Shown here piece by piece: positions 46,896-57,446 of a stretch of 64,000 bases of DNA. Position 1 is the stretch's first letter, and each line of letters opens with the position of its first letter. Source of the stretch: Caedimonas sp. (lineage in GTDB: Bacteria > Pseudomonadota > Alphaproteobacteria > Caedimonadales > Caedimonadaceae); contig JAEUKR010000051.1 of assembly GCA_016794245.1 (NCBI GenBank), positions 1 to 64,000 on the forward strand, read 5' to 3'. The position numbers were made by a program, and so were the translations under genes. A model generated the notes under the pieces. It worked only from the letters and a program-made list of their open reading frames with translations. It searched no databases and was not told the DNA's origin.

Positions 46896-47909
46896 TTATG
46901 ACAATGTGGGCGCCGGAAGTTTCAGATATTTAAAGGCGTCAAGCGTCAACATACGCCCGCGCGACGTTCTTTGCAAGAACCCCTGTTGAATGAAATAGGG
47001 TTCCACGACTTCTTCGATTGTGTCTCTTTGTTCAGATAAGGCAGCGGCTATCGTTTCAATGCCGACAGGTCCACCCTGGAAAGTTTTGGCGATCAACTCA
47101 AGAAATCGACAATCGAGATGATCAAACCCACGGGGATCTACCCCCAGGCATGTCAGGGCATGATCGGCGATTTTCGCCGTAACCTGTTTCGCTTTTGCCA
47201 CATTTGCGAAATCCCGCACACGACGCAGAAGCCTTCCCGCAATGCGCGGCGTCCCTCGTGATCGTGCCGCGATTTCATGGATCCCGTCTTGAGAAATGGG
47301 CAAGTTTAAGAGTCTTGCGGCTCGTTCGATGATAAGCTCCAGCTCAGCCACCGTGTAATACTCCAGGCGTACGGGAATTCCGAAGCGATCCCGCAGGGGT
47401 GAGGCGATCAGACCAGTGCGCGTGGTGGCTGCGACCAATGTAAACGGTGGCAAGTCAATGCGAATCGCGCGTGCGGCGGGTCCCTCTCCAATCATTAAAT
47501 CGAGTTTGAAGTCTTCCATCGCGGGATACAGCACTTCTTCGATGGCAGGATTCAGACGATGAATCTCGTCAATAAATAAAACGTCGTGAGGTTGAAGATT
47601 GGTGAGGATAGCGGCGAGATCCCCTGCTTTTGAAATCATGGGACCCGTCGTTGCCTTGAATCCTGTTCCCAATTCCGTTGCGATAATTTGCGCCAGGGTT
47701 GTCTTCCCCAGACCAGGAGGACCGCAAAACAGCACGTGATCAAGAGCTTCGCCGCGTGATCGGGCTGCCTCGATAAAAATGCGCAAATTCGCCCGGATTG
47801 GCTCTTGACCAATAAAATCCTCAAGCGCCCGAGGACGAAGAGATTTTTCTGGAAGATCTTCTTCTTTATGTTCAGGCGCCACTAATCGTTGTGCAGTGGA
47901 AAATGTCAT
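46896..47909 (-). CDS. ruvB: Holliday junction branch migration helicase RuvB
   Basis: 337 residues from ATG 47909; the frame runs further upstream but overlaps ruvA. It is the AAA+ motor of RuvAB, with Walker [10 protein letters not shown] (~63), Walker [10 protein letters not shown] (~110), sensor [10 protein letters not shown] (~155) and the C-terminal winged helix with TSRGRMLT. The start overlaps the ruvA stop (ATGA). Confidence 0.97.
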   Translation of the reverse strand: MTFSTAQRLVAPEHKEEDLPEKSLRPRALEDFIGQEPIRANLRIFIEAARSRGEALDHVLFCGPPGLGKTTLAQIIATELGTGFKATTGPMISKAGDLAAILTNLQPHDVLFIDEIHRLNPAIEEVLYPAMEDFKLDLMIGEGPAARAIRIDLPPFTLVAATTRTGLIASPLRDRFGIPVRLEYYTVAELELIIERAARLLNLPISQDGIHEIAARSRGTPRIAGRLLRRVRDFANVAKAKQVTAKIADHALTCLGVDPRGFDHLDCRFLELIAKTFQGGPVGIETIAAALSEQRDTIEEVVEPYFIQQGFLQRTSRGRMLTLDAFKYLKLPAPTLS

Positions 47910-48520
47910 GAACGGGAAAGCCTCACAAGACCGCTTCGAATGAGTTGCTCGACTATAGCATCTTCTCCGCATTCAATCATAGCGGCTTCTATCGCTTGTG
48001 TCGCTTCGTGTTGGCGGTATCCTAAATTCGTAAGCGCCGAAACGGCATCTTGGGGAACATCCCTTTTGTGGTAGGGATTTAAGGAAGTCCCTTTAGGGAT
48101 TACGGAAATAATGTTCAGCTGTTCCGTTTTGTCTTTCAGCTCGTTGATAATGCGTGCGGCCAGTTTCGTCCCCACACCCTCGGCACGTGCGATGAACGCT
48201 TTATTCTGACCAAAGATGGCGGCGGCAATCTCAGAAGGCTCTCCTATAGAAAGAAGAGCCAGAGCCACCCTCATGCCGACGCCTTGTACAGATGTCAAGA
48301 GTCGATAACATTCTCGCTCTTCCAGTGTGCAAAATCCCAGAAGCGTGTGCGTGTTTTCACGGATGATCATCTCTATAAAAAGAGTGACAGGTTGACCCGG
48401 ATTCGGTAAACGGCTCACGGAACGACTTGAGCAATGGACGCGATACCCCACGCCGCCCACATCGATTACCACAGACATGTCAGATACAGAATCAAGCAAA
48501 CCGCTTAGTTTTGAAATCAT
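47906..48520 (-). CDS. ruvA: Holliday junction DNA-binding protein RuvA
   Basis: 204 residues. Domain I ([12 protein letters not shown] to ~63) is an OB fold, domain II has helix-hairpin-helix motifs ([35 protein letters not shown]), and domain III is the short C-terminal helix bundle that touches RuvB. Forms the tetramer that holds the junction. It overlaps ruvC by 29 bases. Confidence 0.96.
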   Translation of the reverse strand: MISKLSGLLDSVSDMSVVIDVGGVGYRVHCSSRSVSRLPNPGQPVTLFIEMIIRENTHTLLGFCTLEERECYRLLTSVQGVGMRVALALLSIGEPSEIAAAIFGQNKAFIARAEGVGTKLAARIINELKDKTEQLNIISVIPKGTSLNPYHKRDVPQDAVSALTNLGYRQHEATQAIEAAMIECGEDAIVEQLIRSGLVRLSRS

Positions 48521-49025
48521 TCCGTGTGTTCTCCTTCATATAGTCACTTTGACGAAAATGAGCATGACAAATGGCGACAGCCAAAGCATCCGCTGCATCG
48601 AGTCTAACTTTTCCCGCTTGCGGCAGCAAGCGCTGGACCATGGCGGCGACTTGATCTTTGGCGGCATGTCCAACGCCGACCACGGCTTTTTTCACCCGAT
48701 TGGCAGAGTACTCAGCCACGGACAATGCATGATGAGAGGGGGCAAGCAACACGACACCGCGAGCCATTCCCAACTTCAGCGTCGAGACGGGATTTTTATT
48801 GACGAAGGTTTCTTCGACGGCGGCTTCGCCGGGGCTGAACTCTTCGATCACCCGCGAAATTCCCTGAAAGAGTTGAAGCAAGCGTTGGGCAAAACTTTCT
48901 TCGGTTATGGAATGTACCACGCCATGGGCTATATGAACCAGGTGGTTCCCCTGGCTTTCGATCACGCCCCACCCTGTGTTTCGCAAACCTGGATCAAGGC
49001 CAATGATACGGATCTTTTCAGGCAT
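48492..49025 (-). CDS. ruvC: Crossover junction endonuclease RuvC
   Basis: About 177 residues from ATG 49025. The nuclease core opens with [20 protein letters not shown] (catalytic Asp in GLDPG), followed by the [19 protein letters not shown] segment and the [12 protein letters not shown] motif (~147-158). It resolves Holliday junctions with RuvAB. An upstream extension to 49085 would be translated from a degenerate repeat and is rejected. Confidence 0.96.
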   Translation of the reverse strand: MPEKIRIIGLDPGLRNTGWGVIESQGNHLVHIAHGVVHSITEESFAQRLLQLFQGISRVIEEFSPGEAAVEETFVNKNPVSTLKLGMARGVVLLAPSHHALSVAEYSANRVKKAVVGVGHAAKDQVAAMVQRLLPQAGKVRLDAADALAVAICHAHFRQSDYMKENTRNDFKTKRFA

Positions 49026-49044
49026 AAGAGATTTGCTTTCTTTT

Positions 49045-49167
49045 ATATCCAAACGGTTTTGGAAGGGGGGAGGCGATGGACGCATCGAAAGTCCTGCGCA
49101 GCGACCATAAGCGGCTATAGAACACTATCCCGTCGAGCGCCCCAAACCCTTGAAAGGCGAAGGACAT
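49045..49167 (-). repeat. Element A, degenerate copy (A15)
   Basis: Reverse-oriented copy between ruvC and yebC: TATCCAAACGGTTTTGG at one end, GGAGGCGATGGACGCATCGA inside, and CCCTTGAAAGGCGAAGGACAT at the other end. The centre is rearranged. Confidence 0.6.
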
Positions 49168-49199
49168 GGCAAAGAGTTTCATGGCTGTTATATCTCCCC

Positions 49200-49949
49200 C
49201 TATATCTCCATCTCTTTTATGACATCTTCAGAAATATCATAATTTGCTGAAATTGTCTGAACATCGTCATTATCTTCCAGGATGTCAATCATCTTGAATA
49301 AGGTTTTTGCGCTCTCTCCCTCTACGGGAACCGTATTTTTAGGTCGCCAGATGAGTTTGGCGGATGCGGGATCGCCAAATCTGGCCATGAGATGATCTCG
49401 AACAAGTGCGAGATCCGCCGCTTCGCAATACACTTCATGTCCTTCGGCATTTGAGATGACATCCGTAGCGCCCGCTTCGAGCGCCGCTTCAAAGATTGTT
49501 TCCGCCGAGGATTTCGCGGCTGGATATCGGATCTCTCCCAGACGATCGAACTGGAAACTGACGCTGTTGGTCTCTCCCAGATTTCCTCCATATTTGGTAA
49601 AGACCGCGCGGATTTCCGCCGCTGTGCGATTGCGGTTGTCCGTGAGCGTCTCGACAATCATGGCGACTCCCGCCGGGCCATAGCCTTCATAGCGCATTTC
49701 AACGTAATTGGCATTATCCTCACCGCCGACGGCGCGCTTGATGGCGCGCTCGATCGTATCCTTGGGCATATTGGCGTCGCGAGCGGCAATGACGGCAGCC
49801 CGCAAACGGGAATTCGCTTCGGTATCGCTTCCGCCCTCTTTTGCGGCTACGGTCAGTTCGCGAATTAATTTCGTAAAAACCTTGGCACGCTTGGCGTCCT
49901 GAGCGCCCTTGCGATACATAATATTTTTAAATTGGGAATGTCCGGCCAT
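49200..49949 (-). CDS. yebC: YebC/PmpR-family protein
   Basis: 249 residues. The N-terminus [20 protein letters not shown] is highly conserved in YebC/PmpR/TACO1 proteins, and the middle has [16 protein letters not shown] and [20 protein letters not shown]. The family acts as a regulator or as a factor helping ribosomes at proline-rich stalls; both have been reported. It lies upstream of ruvCAB, a common arrangement. Confidence 0.95.
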   Translation of the reverse strand: MAGHSQFKNIMYRKGAQDAKRAKVFTKLIRELTVAAKEGGSDTEANSRLRAAVIAARDANMPKDTIERAIKRAVGGEDNANYVEMRYEGYGPAGVAMIVETLTDNRNRTAAEIRAVFTKYGGNLGETNSVSFQFDRLGEIRYPAAKSSAETIFEAALEAGATDVISNAEGHEVYCEAADLALVRDHLMARFGDPASAKLIWRPKNTVPVEGESAKTLFKMIDILEDNDDVQTISANYDISEDVIKEMEI

Positions 49950-49978
49950 CGTTGTCCTTTTCTCATGTCGTCAGGATT

Positions 49979-50110
49979 AGACCCAAAGGATTTCAGGAGG
50001 GGGGTTGACGAACGAGCGGTGAGTGCCGCGAAGCGTACATATAAAAAAATACGTGAGCAACACAAAACTCAACGTCCAAACGCTTCTCCATCCTGAAAGA
50101 CGAAGGGCAT
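49979..50110 (-). repeat. Palindromic element A, reverse copy (A16)
   Basis: About 132 bp from ACCCAAAGGATTTCAGGAGG to TCCTGAAAGACGAAGGGCAT, with the ACGAACGAGCGGTGAGTGCC and AGCGTACATAT centre preserved. It fills the divergent region between yebC and the AsmA gene. Confidence 0.8.
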
Positions 50111-50283
50111 ATTCTTTCACCATTCTCAAAGCCCGTGTTTCTCGTCAAGAGCCTTGTGTTGGCATCGCTTGTTTTTTATATTTAATTTCTGTATTTTTGT
50201 TTTTCAAGTGGCGCCATTTGGATAACTGAAGTCAGGAAAGAAGAAGGAAGTTCAGGGTATCAAAAAATAGAGATGAATCAATA

Positions 50284-53200
50284 ATGAAAAAAATTGTTAT
50301 GGGAGTTTCAGGTTTATTGGTCATGATGACCGCGCTTGTGCTCATCATTCCTTTTTTCATTGATCTCAACAGCTATAAACCTGAAATTTTAGCCAAAGCC
50401 AAAGAGGTCTTGGGGCGTGATCTTGACATTGAAGGAAAAATGAGCTTCCGCCTGTTGCCTGTCCCTGTTCTTTCGGCCGATAAAATCCGGATAAGCAATG
50501 CGCCTGAAGGGTCTCAGCCTCACATGGTCGCTGTCAAAACGGTCAAAATACAGGTTGCCTTATGGCCTCTTTTACAGAAAAAGCTAAAGATTGATAAAAT
50601 TCAACTTGTTGGACCTGATATTTTCTTGGAACGACTTCCGGGAGGGCGCGGGAATTGGGAATTGAGTCTTGTTGATGGAGAAAAGAGGTCTTCTTCCCTG
50701 GAATCCGTGACGCTTGTCTCCACAGGCTCTGTGACGCCTGCGGCAGCTTCATCTTCTCACAATCTATCCGCCTTTGATTTAATCCTCCATTCTCTTGAAA
50801 TAACGGATGGCCGCCTCGTCTATAAAGAAGGAGATGCTGTGTATGAAGTCAAGAATGTCTCTTTTGATGTTCGTGTGCCATCGTTTCGGAAGGGCTTTCA
50901 TACCAAGGGCAAGTTCGATTACGCGCTTCAAACGGTTCATGTCGATATGGATCTGGGAGCGTTCGAGGATCCCCAGGCGTTCAGAGCAAGCTTTGGCCTT
51001 GGCAGTAATCAGATCAGCCTGAAAGGAACGTTATCTGTCCCGGATGGAATCTGCAAGGCGATAGTGACGGGAAGGGGCAATGGGGCGGAGCTTAAACAAA
51101 TCGCGGGACTTGATTTTACGGTTCCTCCGCGCCTGGAAAAACAGCTTGACTTCAAAGCGGATGCCACGGCGTCTTTAACCCATATCAAACTCGACAATCT
51201 TTCGTTTAAAGCGGGCGAACTTGTGGCTGACGGATACTTCTTCGCTTTTCTGGAGAAGGGTGTAAAAGCGCGCGGGAGATTGAAAGGACGACCCGGCGGA
51301 CTGGACTTTTCTTTTACCTTAAATCAAAACAAACAGGATTTTGCAGGCTCGTTCATGGCGGGTATTCAGGATTTGAAGAGCCTTTTAGCTTTTATCGAAT
51401 ATGATGCCGCCGGTATTCCTGAAACGTTGCCTCAAGAATTGTCGCTGAAAACTGAATTTAGAGTGACGCCGCGAGAAATTCGCCTTCATCATCTTGAGGG
51501 AGATTTTAAGCATGCCAAAATGACGGGAGAAATGATCTGGTCTCGTGTGGCTTTGAAATCTTCTCTTTTCGTCGATTTAAAAACAGAAAAATTCGCGCCT
51601 CTCCTCTCTTTGCTTGGCGTTAAGGCGATTGATAGGGGCGCCGATGCTTCTCTGAAGGGAAAAATCGAGGGAGATCAAAAAGAACTTGTTTTCGATACGC
51701 GCGCAAGAATTGGCTCCAGCTTTGTCGCTTTAAAAGGAGAGGCTAAGAATTTCCTTCGTTGGACAGGCTTTGAGACAAAAATTGATTTCAAATCGACCGC
51801 GCTTGTTGATCTGCTGAAACATTTTGATATCGATTTGCCCCAACTTTTTGATCAGGTAACGCTCACAGGACAAGTCGCGGGAGACCTCGCGAAGGTAAAG
51901 CTGGATACCAGCACCAGGATAGGCGATCTCGTTCTTCAGACACGGGGAATGATCGGCGATCTTTCGCACAATCCGAATTTTGATCTGGGAATTTCCGCCA
52001 CGCATCCTCATGTAAAGCGCTTGTTGGGAATTTTAGGGGCTTCGGCACATGCTCCTTCAGGTCATTTTTCATTGAGTGGACATTTGGGTGGAACGCTTGC
52101 CGCGTTCAAGTTAAGCGAGATCAAGGGAATTTTAGGTACGGCAGGGGCATTTTCCGGGTCTATAGATTATTCTCAACCTCAGGGAAAACCTTATGTGAAT
52201 ACCAATTTGCGGTTTAGCGGTATCAACCTTGATCATTTGCTGTCTTTTCTCAAGGATTCCGCGACTGTTCCGACCTTTCCCCCTATTATGCTTGCGGCGG
52301 CAAATGCTCATGGTCATGCTTCCGGATCCTGGTCTCGCGAGGTCCTGGATCTGAAGTTTCTGAATTATTTTGATGCGGACGTCAGGCTGGATTCTCTGAA
52401 ACTGATTAAAAAAGAGCTGGTGTTTGACAATCCTGTCCTTACGGCGCGGGTGAGAGACGGGATTTTAAAAATCATGAATTTAAAAGCTTCCGTTTATGGG
52501 GGAAGTTTTACGCTCGGTGGGCATACGGACGCCAAAAATAATAATGCAAGTCAGTATACTTTTTCATTAAAAGGCGCCGCATTGGAGAATCTTTCACCTA
52601 AAGAATCAAGCGTTAAAATGACGCAAGGAAAAATTGATATCGTGGGGGATCTTGCGACTTCAGGCAACAGCCTTTACGCTTTGGTCTCTGCTTTGAGTGG
52701 CAAGATCACTCTTAAGGCTCGCGATGGAATGATCAGCGGCTTTGATCTTCAAAAGATTACGGCGAACCTTGGGCGACAAAACCGGCTGGAAGGAATAGCG
52801 CACCTTCTTTCAACCTCTTTTACAAAAGGAAAGACGCCTTTTTCGAGTCTCGATGGATTGATTAAAATCCAGAATGGCATCGCCCATATCAAAAAGTTGA
52901 AGCTGTTGGCGAAAGGAGGAGAGGGAACGGCCCAGGGAACAATCAACCTGCCTGACTATAGTATGAATGTAAAAGCAAAATTCTTGCTGACGGATCTTAA
53001 AAACATGCCGCCCGTTGGTGTGACGTTTACAGGGCCTCTTGACAATCCTGTCCGTTCCATTGATAGCGCCGCGCTGCGGCACTATATGTCGGCAACGGCG
53101 CTTGATATGGCTAAGGATGTGGTGGGCGCGATTCGATCAGGCAAGAAAAAATCGGCTGATGTCATAGGGGCAATTATAGGTAACGGGATCGACAATCGTC

Positions 53201-53337
53201 AGGGAGCAGAGCAAACAGATCCGTCTCAATCTCAAGCTCGGCAAACGCCTGATTCTTCACAACAGCAACCTGGTATAAAGGATATGACCAAGGGTACGGA
53301 AAAAGCGATTAAAGGCTTGCTCAAAGGATTGTTTTAG
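50284..53337 (+). CDS. AsmA-family envelope protein
   Basis: 1017 residues. A single N-terminal transmembrane helix (VSGLLVMMTALVLIIPFFI, ~8-26) is followed by the AsmA N-terminal domain (LAKAKEVLGRDLDIEGKMSF, then RLPGGRGNWEL) and an AsmA C-terminal domain (~750-960). The last ~60 residues are polar and Gln/Ser-rich. AsmA-like proteins are thought to move or tether lipids between the membranes. It is the second such protein in the window and differs from the DUF3971 protein at 21373 in domain type. The Shine-Dalgarno is weak. Confidence 0.87.
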   Translation: MKKIVMGVSGLLVMMTALVLIIPFFIDLNSYKPEILAKAKEVLGRDLDIEGKMSFRLLPVPVLSADKIRISNAPEGSQPHMVAVKTVKIQVALWPLLQKKLKIDKIQLVGPDIFLERLPGGRGNWELSLVDGEKRSSSLESVTLVSTGSVTPAAASSSHNLSAFDLILHSLEITDGRLVYKEGDAVYEVKNVSFDVRVPSFRKGFHTKGKFDYALQTVHVDMDLGAFEDPQAFRASFGLGSNQISLKGTLSVPDGICKAIVTGRGNGAELKQIAGLDFTVPPRLEKQLDFKADATASLTHIKLDNLSFKAGELVADGYFFAFLEKGVKARGRLKGRPGGLDFSFTLNQNKQDFAGSFMAGIQDLKSLLAFIEYDAAGIPETLPQELSLKTEFRVTPREIRLHHLEGDFKHAKMTGEMIWSRVALKSSLFVDLKTEKFAPLLSLLGVKAIDRGADASLKGKIEGDQKELVFDTRARIGSSFVALKGEAKNFLRWTGFETKIDFKSTALVDLLKHFDIDLPQLFDQVTLTGQVAGDLAKVKLDTSTRIGDLVLQTRGMIGDLSHNPNFDLGISATHPHVKRLLGILGASAHAPSGHFSLSGHLGGTLAAFKLSEIKGILGTAGAFSGSIDYSQPQGKPYVNTNLRFSGINLDHLLSFLKDSATVPTFPPIMLAAANAHGHASGSWSREVLDLKFLNYFDADVRLDSLKLIKKELVFDNPVLTARVRDGILKIMNLKASVYGGSFTLGGHTDAKNNNASQYTFSLKGAALENLSPKESSVKMTQGKIDIVGDLATSGNSLYALVSALSGKITLKARDGMISGFDLQKITANLGRQNRLEGIAHLLSTSFTKGKTPFSSLDGLIKIQNGIAHIKKLKLLAKGGEGTAQGTINLPDYSMNVKAKFLLTDLKNMPPVGVTFTGPLDNPVRSIDSAALRHYMSATALDMAKDVVGAIRSGKKKSADVIGAIIGNGIDNRQGAEQTDPSQSQARQTPDSSQQQPGIKDMTKGTEKAIKGLLKGLF

Positions 53338-53531
53338 GAGGTTCTATTCATCGGCGCCTGTTTTTTCCGCTTGAGTTTATTTTTTAAGAGTACCCCCTCG
53401 TCTCTTAATGAGAAAGAGTCCCTTTTTGCATTTCATTTATTGCCCTGTCTTTTTGAATCTTTAACTTTTTCCGGTTAGGGAAGTCTGTTGGATGCCAGAA
53501 CTCGATTGAAATTGAACCGAAATCGTAAAAC

Positions 53532-53560
53532 TTGTATTTTGTTTCTATATTCGCTACAAC
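53532..53560 (+). promoter_or_regulatory. Putative promoter of galU-ugd-pgm
   Basis: TTGTAT at 53532-53537 and TACAAC at 53555-53560 with 17-base spacing, about 30 bases before galU. Confidence 0.4.
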
Positions 53561-53590
53561 GCTAAATTGAGGATAGGATTATAGAAAGAT

Positions 53591-54499
53591 ATGATCAAAA
53601 AAGTACGTAAAGCCATTTTCCCAGTGGGGGGATTGGGAACGCGTTTTCTGCCGGCAACGAAAGCCATGCCGAAAGAGATGCTGCCTATTGTAGATAAGCC
53701 TTTGATTCAATACGCTGTTGAAGAGGCTTTAGTCGCCGGTATTGAAGAACTTATCTTTGTCACGGGGCGGGGAAAGTCAGCTATTGAAGATCATTTTGAC
53801 CGTTCTTTTGAATTGGAAGAAGCCTTGAGGATTCGAGGCGTTAAAGTCGATCATATAACTCTGGGCGTTCCCAGGCTCTCCCCTGGCAGTATCGCTTATA
53901 CCCGCCAGCAAGAGCCTTTGGGATTGGGTCATGCTGTATGGTGCGCACGCCATTTGATAAAGGACGAACCGTTTGCCGTTCTTTTGGCGGATGACTTTAT
54001 TCATGGTAAAAAGCCCTGTTTGCAACAAATGGTTGAAGCTTATGAAGAATGCGGCGGCATTATGATGGCTGTGATGAATGTTGATCGCGCTCATGTCAGC
54101 CGCTATGGCATTGTGGATATCGCCTGCGAAAATAATCCGTTAGTGACAATACGCGGTGTGGTGGAAAAACCTCATCCAGATCGGGCTCCCTCTACCCTTG
54201 CGATTATTGGTCGGTATATTTTAAATGCCAAAGTATTTGAGTACCTAGAACGACAGGAGCAAGGCGCGGGAGGAGAGATTCAATTGACCGACGCCTTGGG
54301 ACATCTTGTTTCTCAAGAACCTTTTTATGGTTTTCGCTTTGAGGGGAAACGTTATGATTGTGGCGCGAAGGCGGGGTTGTTGATTGCAAGTCTGGCTGTG
54401 GCCTTGTCACGGGAAGATTTATCATGTGAGTTAATGCCAGAACTTCAGTCTCTTCTGGCGAATTCCGATGTCATGCAAAAAGTAATCAAGAGGGCTTAA
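53591..54499 (+). CDS. galU: UTP-glucose-1-phosphate uridylyltransferase
   Basis: 302 residues. It makes UDP-glucose. The nucleotidyl-transferase motif is FPVGGLGTRFLPATKAMPKE (~11-30), followed by EEALVAGIEELIFVTGRGK, LGLGHAVWCA and LLADDFIHG. It opens a three-gene operon with ugd (3 bases downstream) and pgm, supplying UDP-glucuronate and hexose phosphates for envelope polysaccharide. Confidence 0.96.
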   Translation: MIKKVRKAIFPVGGLGTRFLPATKAMPKEMLPIVDKPLIQYAVEEALVAGIEELIFVTGRGKSAIEDHFDRSFELEEALRIRGVKVDHITLGVPRLSPGSIAYTRQQEPLGLGHAVWCARHLIKDEPFAVLLADDFIHGKKPCLQQMVEAYEECGGIMMAVMNVDRAHVSRYGIVDIACENNPLVTIRGVVEKPHPDRAPSTLAIIGRYILNAKVFEYLERQEQGAGGEIQLTDALGHLVSQEPFYGFRFEGKRYDCGAKAGLLIASLAVALSREDLSCELMPELQSLLANSDVMQKVIKRA

Positions 54500-54502
54500 C
54501 TC

Positions 54503-55861
54503 ATGAAAATAACAGTCATTGGCAGTGGTTACGTTGGCCTTGTCACGGGAACATGTTTTGCGGAATTTGGATTTTACGTCACGTGCGTGGATAACAATCA
54601 GCAGAAGATTGCTCAGCTTAATCAGGACATCATCCCTATTTACGAGCCTGGTCTTGATGTGATGGTTGCTCATAATCTGGCCAGGGGGAGGCTTGCTTTT
54701 ACAACGGCTATCCAGGAATCTGTAAGAGAGGCGGATGTTGTTTTTATTGCGGTGGGCACCCCCAGTCGTCGCGGGGAGGGGCATGCTGATCTGTCTTACG
54801 TTTATTCAGCCGCCGAAGAGATTGCAGCGGCTCTTGAAGGGTACACCGTCATAGTCACGAAATCCACGGTGCCGGTAGGGACGGGGCGAAAAGTGAAACA
54901 GATTATTCGACAAAAACGACCCCAGGCGGAATTTGACGTGGTTTCTAATCCTGAATTTTTGCGCGAGGGTTCCGCTATTGAAGATTTTATGAAACCCGAC
55001 CGCGTTGTGATTGGATCAGAGGCTGAGCGGGCAACAGCCGTCATGCAGGAACTTTATCGTCCGCTTTCCTCGCTTGAAACGCCAATCGTTTTTACAACGC
55101 TTGAGACGGCAGAGTTGACAAAATATGCTTCCAACGCTTTTCTTTCGACGAAAATCGCTTTCATCAATGAAATCGCGGATCTTTGTGAGCGATGCGGCGC
55201 TGATATCCAGGGGGTCGCCAAAGGGATGGGGCTTGATAAAAGAATTGGCGAGCGCTTCCTGAATGCGGGGCCTGGCTATGGAGGGTCATGTTTTCCTAAA
55301 GATACGTTGGCGCTCATGCATACGGCGAATGATTACGGAACAAGGGTCAGTATTGTCGATGCGGCCGTAACCAGCAATAAAGCGCGAAAGCAGTCCATGA
55401 CAAAAAAAGTGATAGGTGCTTGTGGTGGAGACGTGAGAGGCAAAACCTTGTGTGTTTTAGGTGTGACGTTTAAGCCTGATACTGATGACATGCGGGATGC
55501 GCCCAGCTTGGATATCGTTCCTTCCTTGATAAAGGCGGGGGCAAAGATTCGCGCTTTTGATCCTCAGGGGCAAAAAGAAGGCCGTGACATGTTGCCGCCA
55601 GAAGTGGAATGGTTTGAAGATCCCTATATGGCCATGAAAGAAGCGGATGCGGTGGTCATCATTACCGAGTGGAATGAATTTCGAGCCCTTGATTTTAATC
55701 AGATGAAACTTCTTTTGAAAAAACCTTTGATGATTGACTTGCGCAACATCTATGTGCCGTCACAGGTTCAGGAGAAAGGATTTGATTATGTCTCGATTGG
55801 ACGATCTCCCGCGCATGGCTTTTCTCGATCAAAAGCGCCCATATTAAGAGTGGTGTCATGA
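54503..55861 (+). CDS. ugd: UDP-glucose 6-dehydrogenase
   Basis: 452 residues. It oxidises UDP-glucose to UDP-glucuronate with NAD+. The Rossmann motif is TVIGSGYVGLVTGTCFAEFG (~4-23), the catalytic cysteine is in GPGYGGSCFPKDTLA (~254-268), and the C-terminal UDP-binding domain has VLGVTFKPDTDDMRDAPS. It is between galU and pgm; the stop overlaps the pgm start (ATGA). Confidence 0.96.
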   Translation: MKITVIGSGYVGLVTGTCFAEFGFYVTCVDNNQQKIAQLNQDIIPIYEPGLDVMVAHNLARGRLAFTTAIQESVREADVVFIAVGTPSRRGEGHADLSYVYSAAEEIAAALEGYTVIVTKSTVPVGTGRKVKQIIRQKRPQAEFDVVSNPEFLREGSAIEDFMKPDRVVIGSEAERATAVMQELYRPLSSLETPIVFTTLETAELTKYASNAFLSTKIAFINEIADLCERCGADIQGVAKGMGLDKRIGERFLNAGPGYGGSCFPKDTLALMHTANDYGTRVSIVDAAVTSNKARKQSMTKKVIGACGGDVRGKTLCVLGVTFKPDTDDMRDAPSLDIVPSLIKAGAKIRAFDPQGQKEGRDMLPPEVEWFEDPYMAMKEADAVVIITEWNEFRALDFNQMKLLLKKPLMIDLRNIYVPSQVQEKGFDYVSIGRSPAHGFSRSKAPILRVVS

Positions 55862-57267
55862 AGGATAAGGGTAAGGATAAGGGGGGTGCGCTGAATCCTC
55901 AAATTCTTCGTGAATATGATATTCGCGGAATCGTTGAAGAACAATTTGGTGCGGATGAAGCGTATCTGATTGGACAAGGCTATGGTACTGAAGTCAGACG
56001 GGCGGGGGGACAGTCTGTCGTCGTGGGATATGACGGCAGATTAACATCCGTCGCGCTTGAGAAGGCGTTGGTAGAGGGGTTAAAATCCGCGGGGCTTCGT
56101 GTTTTACGGGTTGAGCTTGGACCTTCGCCAATGACTTACTTTGCGAGTTTTTATCTTGAAACTGATGCCGCTGTGATGGTCACCGGCTCTCATAATCCTG
56201 CTTCTTATAATGGATTCAAGTTGACCCTCTTTAAAAAGCCTTTTTTTGGTGACCGAATTAAGGCGTTGGGAAGGTTAATTGAATCGGGAGACTTTGCGAC
56301 GGGAACAGGCGTTGTTGAAAATTGTCCGATTGAAGAAGCTTATATTGATTATTTGATAAATGATTTCAAAAGTCACTACGCCGGGGCAAAGCCTCTTAAA
56401 GTGATATGGGATGCGGGTCATGGGGCAGTCGCGGAGATTCTGAAAAAGCTTGTTCAGAAACTTCCGGGGACTCATATCCTTCTGAATGCGCAGATTGACG
56501 GAACTTTCCCCGCCCACCATCCTGACCCTGTGGTAGCTGAGAATCTGGAGCAGCTTATTGAAGCAGTGAAAACCGATAGGGCAGATTTGGGATTCGCTTT
56601 CGATGGCGATGGCGATCGTATTGGTGTGATTGATGATCAAGGTTCTATCATTTGGGGGGATCAGTTACTTGTGCTTTTGTCTCGGGAAGTGCTGCGCGCA
56701 TATCCGGGCGCGACGATTATCGGGGATGTCAAGGCCAGTCAAACCTTGTTTGATCAGATTGAAGAGATGGGAGGGGTTCCCCTGATGTGGCGCACAGGAC
56801 ACTCCTTGATTAAGGCAAAAATGGCTGAAACAAAAGCGCCTCTTGCTGGAGAAATGAGCGGACATATCTTTTTTGCTGATCGCCATTTCGGGTTTGATGA
56901 CGCTTTGTATGCGGCTCTTCGGACATTGGGTATTGTCTCTACGGGGGGAGATGAAAAATTAAGTGATTGGCGTAAACGGTTGCCTCATCCTCTGAATACG
57001 CCCGAAATTCGCATTGGGTGTTCAGGCCACGATAAATTTTCCGTCATTGCGCATATACGCAACGCTTTGCAAAACATGCAGACCCCCTTTATTGATATTG
57101 ATGGTGTGCGGGTGTTAAGCGAGCATGGATGGTGGTTGTTGCGGGCCTCGAACACAGCTGAAGAATTGGTCGTGCGCGTGGAGGCAAAAAACCCTGCGGG
57201 GCTGGATATTCTTAAGGGAGAGCTCAGCGCTTACCTGGAAAAGTTTGGCATCCCGCCGCTTGTATAA
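55858..57267 (+). CDS. Phosphomannomutase/phosphoglucomutase
   Basis: 469 residues of the alpha-D-phosphohexomutase superfamily (AlgC/PgmG type). The phosphoserine loop is VTGSHNPASYNGFKLT (~102-117), the metal loop is FAFDGDGDRIGVID (~242-255), the sugar loop contains GEMSGHIFF (~325), and the phosphate-binding loop is RASNTAEELVVRVEA (~430-444). It interconverts hexose 1- and 6-phosphates, feeding GalU (glucose 1-phosphate) or GDP-mannose synthesis. Sugar preference cannot be told from the sequence. Confidence 0.92.
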   Translation: MKDKGKDKGGALNPQILREYDIRGIVEEQFGADEAYLIGQGYGTEVRRAGGQSVVVGYDGRLTSVALEKALVEGLKSAGLRVLRVELGPSPMTYFASFYLETDAAVMVTGSHNPASYNGFKLTLFKKPFFGDRIKALGRLIESGDFATGTGVVENCPIEEAYIDYLINDFKSHYAGAKPLKVIWDAGHGAVAEILKKLVQKLPGTHILLNAQIDGTFPAHHPDPVVAENLEQLIEAVKTDRADLGFAFDGDGDRIGVIDDQGSIIWGDQLLVLLSREVLRAYPGATIIGDVKASQTLFDQIEEMGGVPLMWRTGHSLIKAKMAETKAPLAGEMSGHIFFADRHFGFDDALYAALRTLGIVSTGGDEKLSDWRKRLPHPLNTPEIRIGCSGHDKFSVIAHIRNALQNMQTPFIDIDGVRVLSEHGWWLLRASNTAEELVVRVEAKNPAGLDILKGELSAYLEKFGIPPLV

Positions 57268-57446
57268 GTTCGGTATGGTATTTAGTATCTTTAAGAGCGA
57301 AAACCTTGCAGAACCACATTCGTGTTTTTTGGCATGAGGATGACTCCCTCTGTCTTCACACTGAGGCTGGGCGCTTTTTCTAACGCTAGAGAGAAAGTGT
57401 CCAGAAAAAACAGTAAAAAATTTGATATATCATACCATCACTTGAT

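Noticed and set aside
53338-53590. Terminator between asmA and galU
   Set aside because: A CTCTT/AAGAG hairpin near 53402 is too weak and is not directly followed by a T run.
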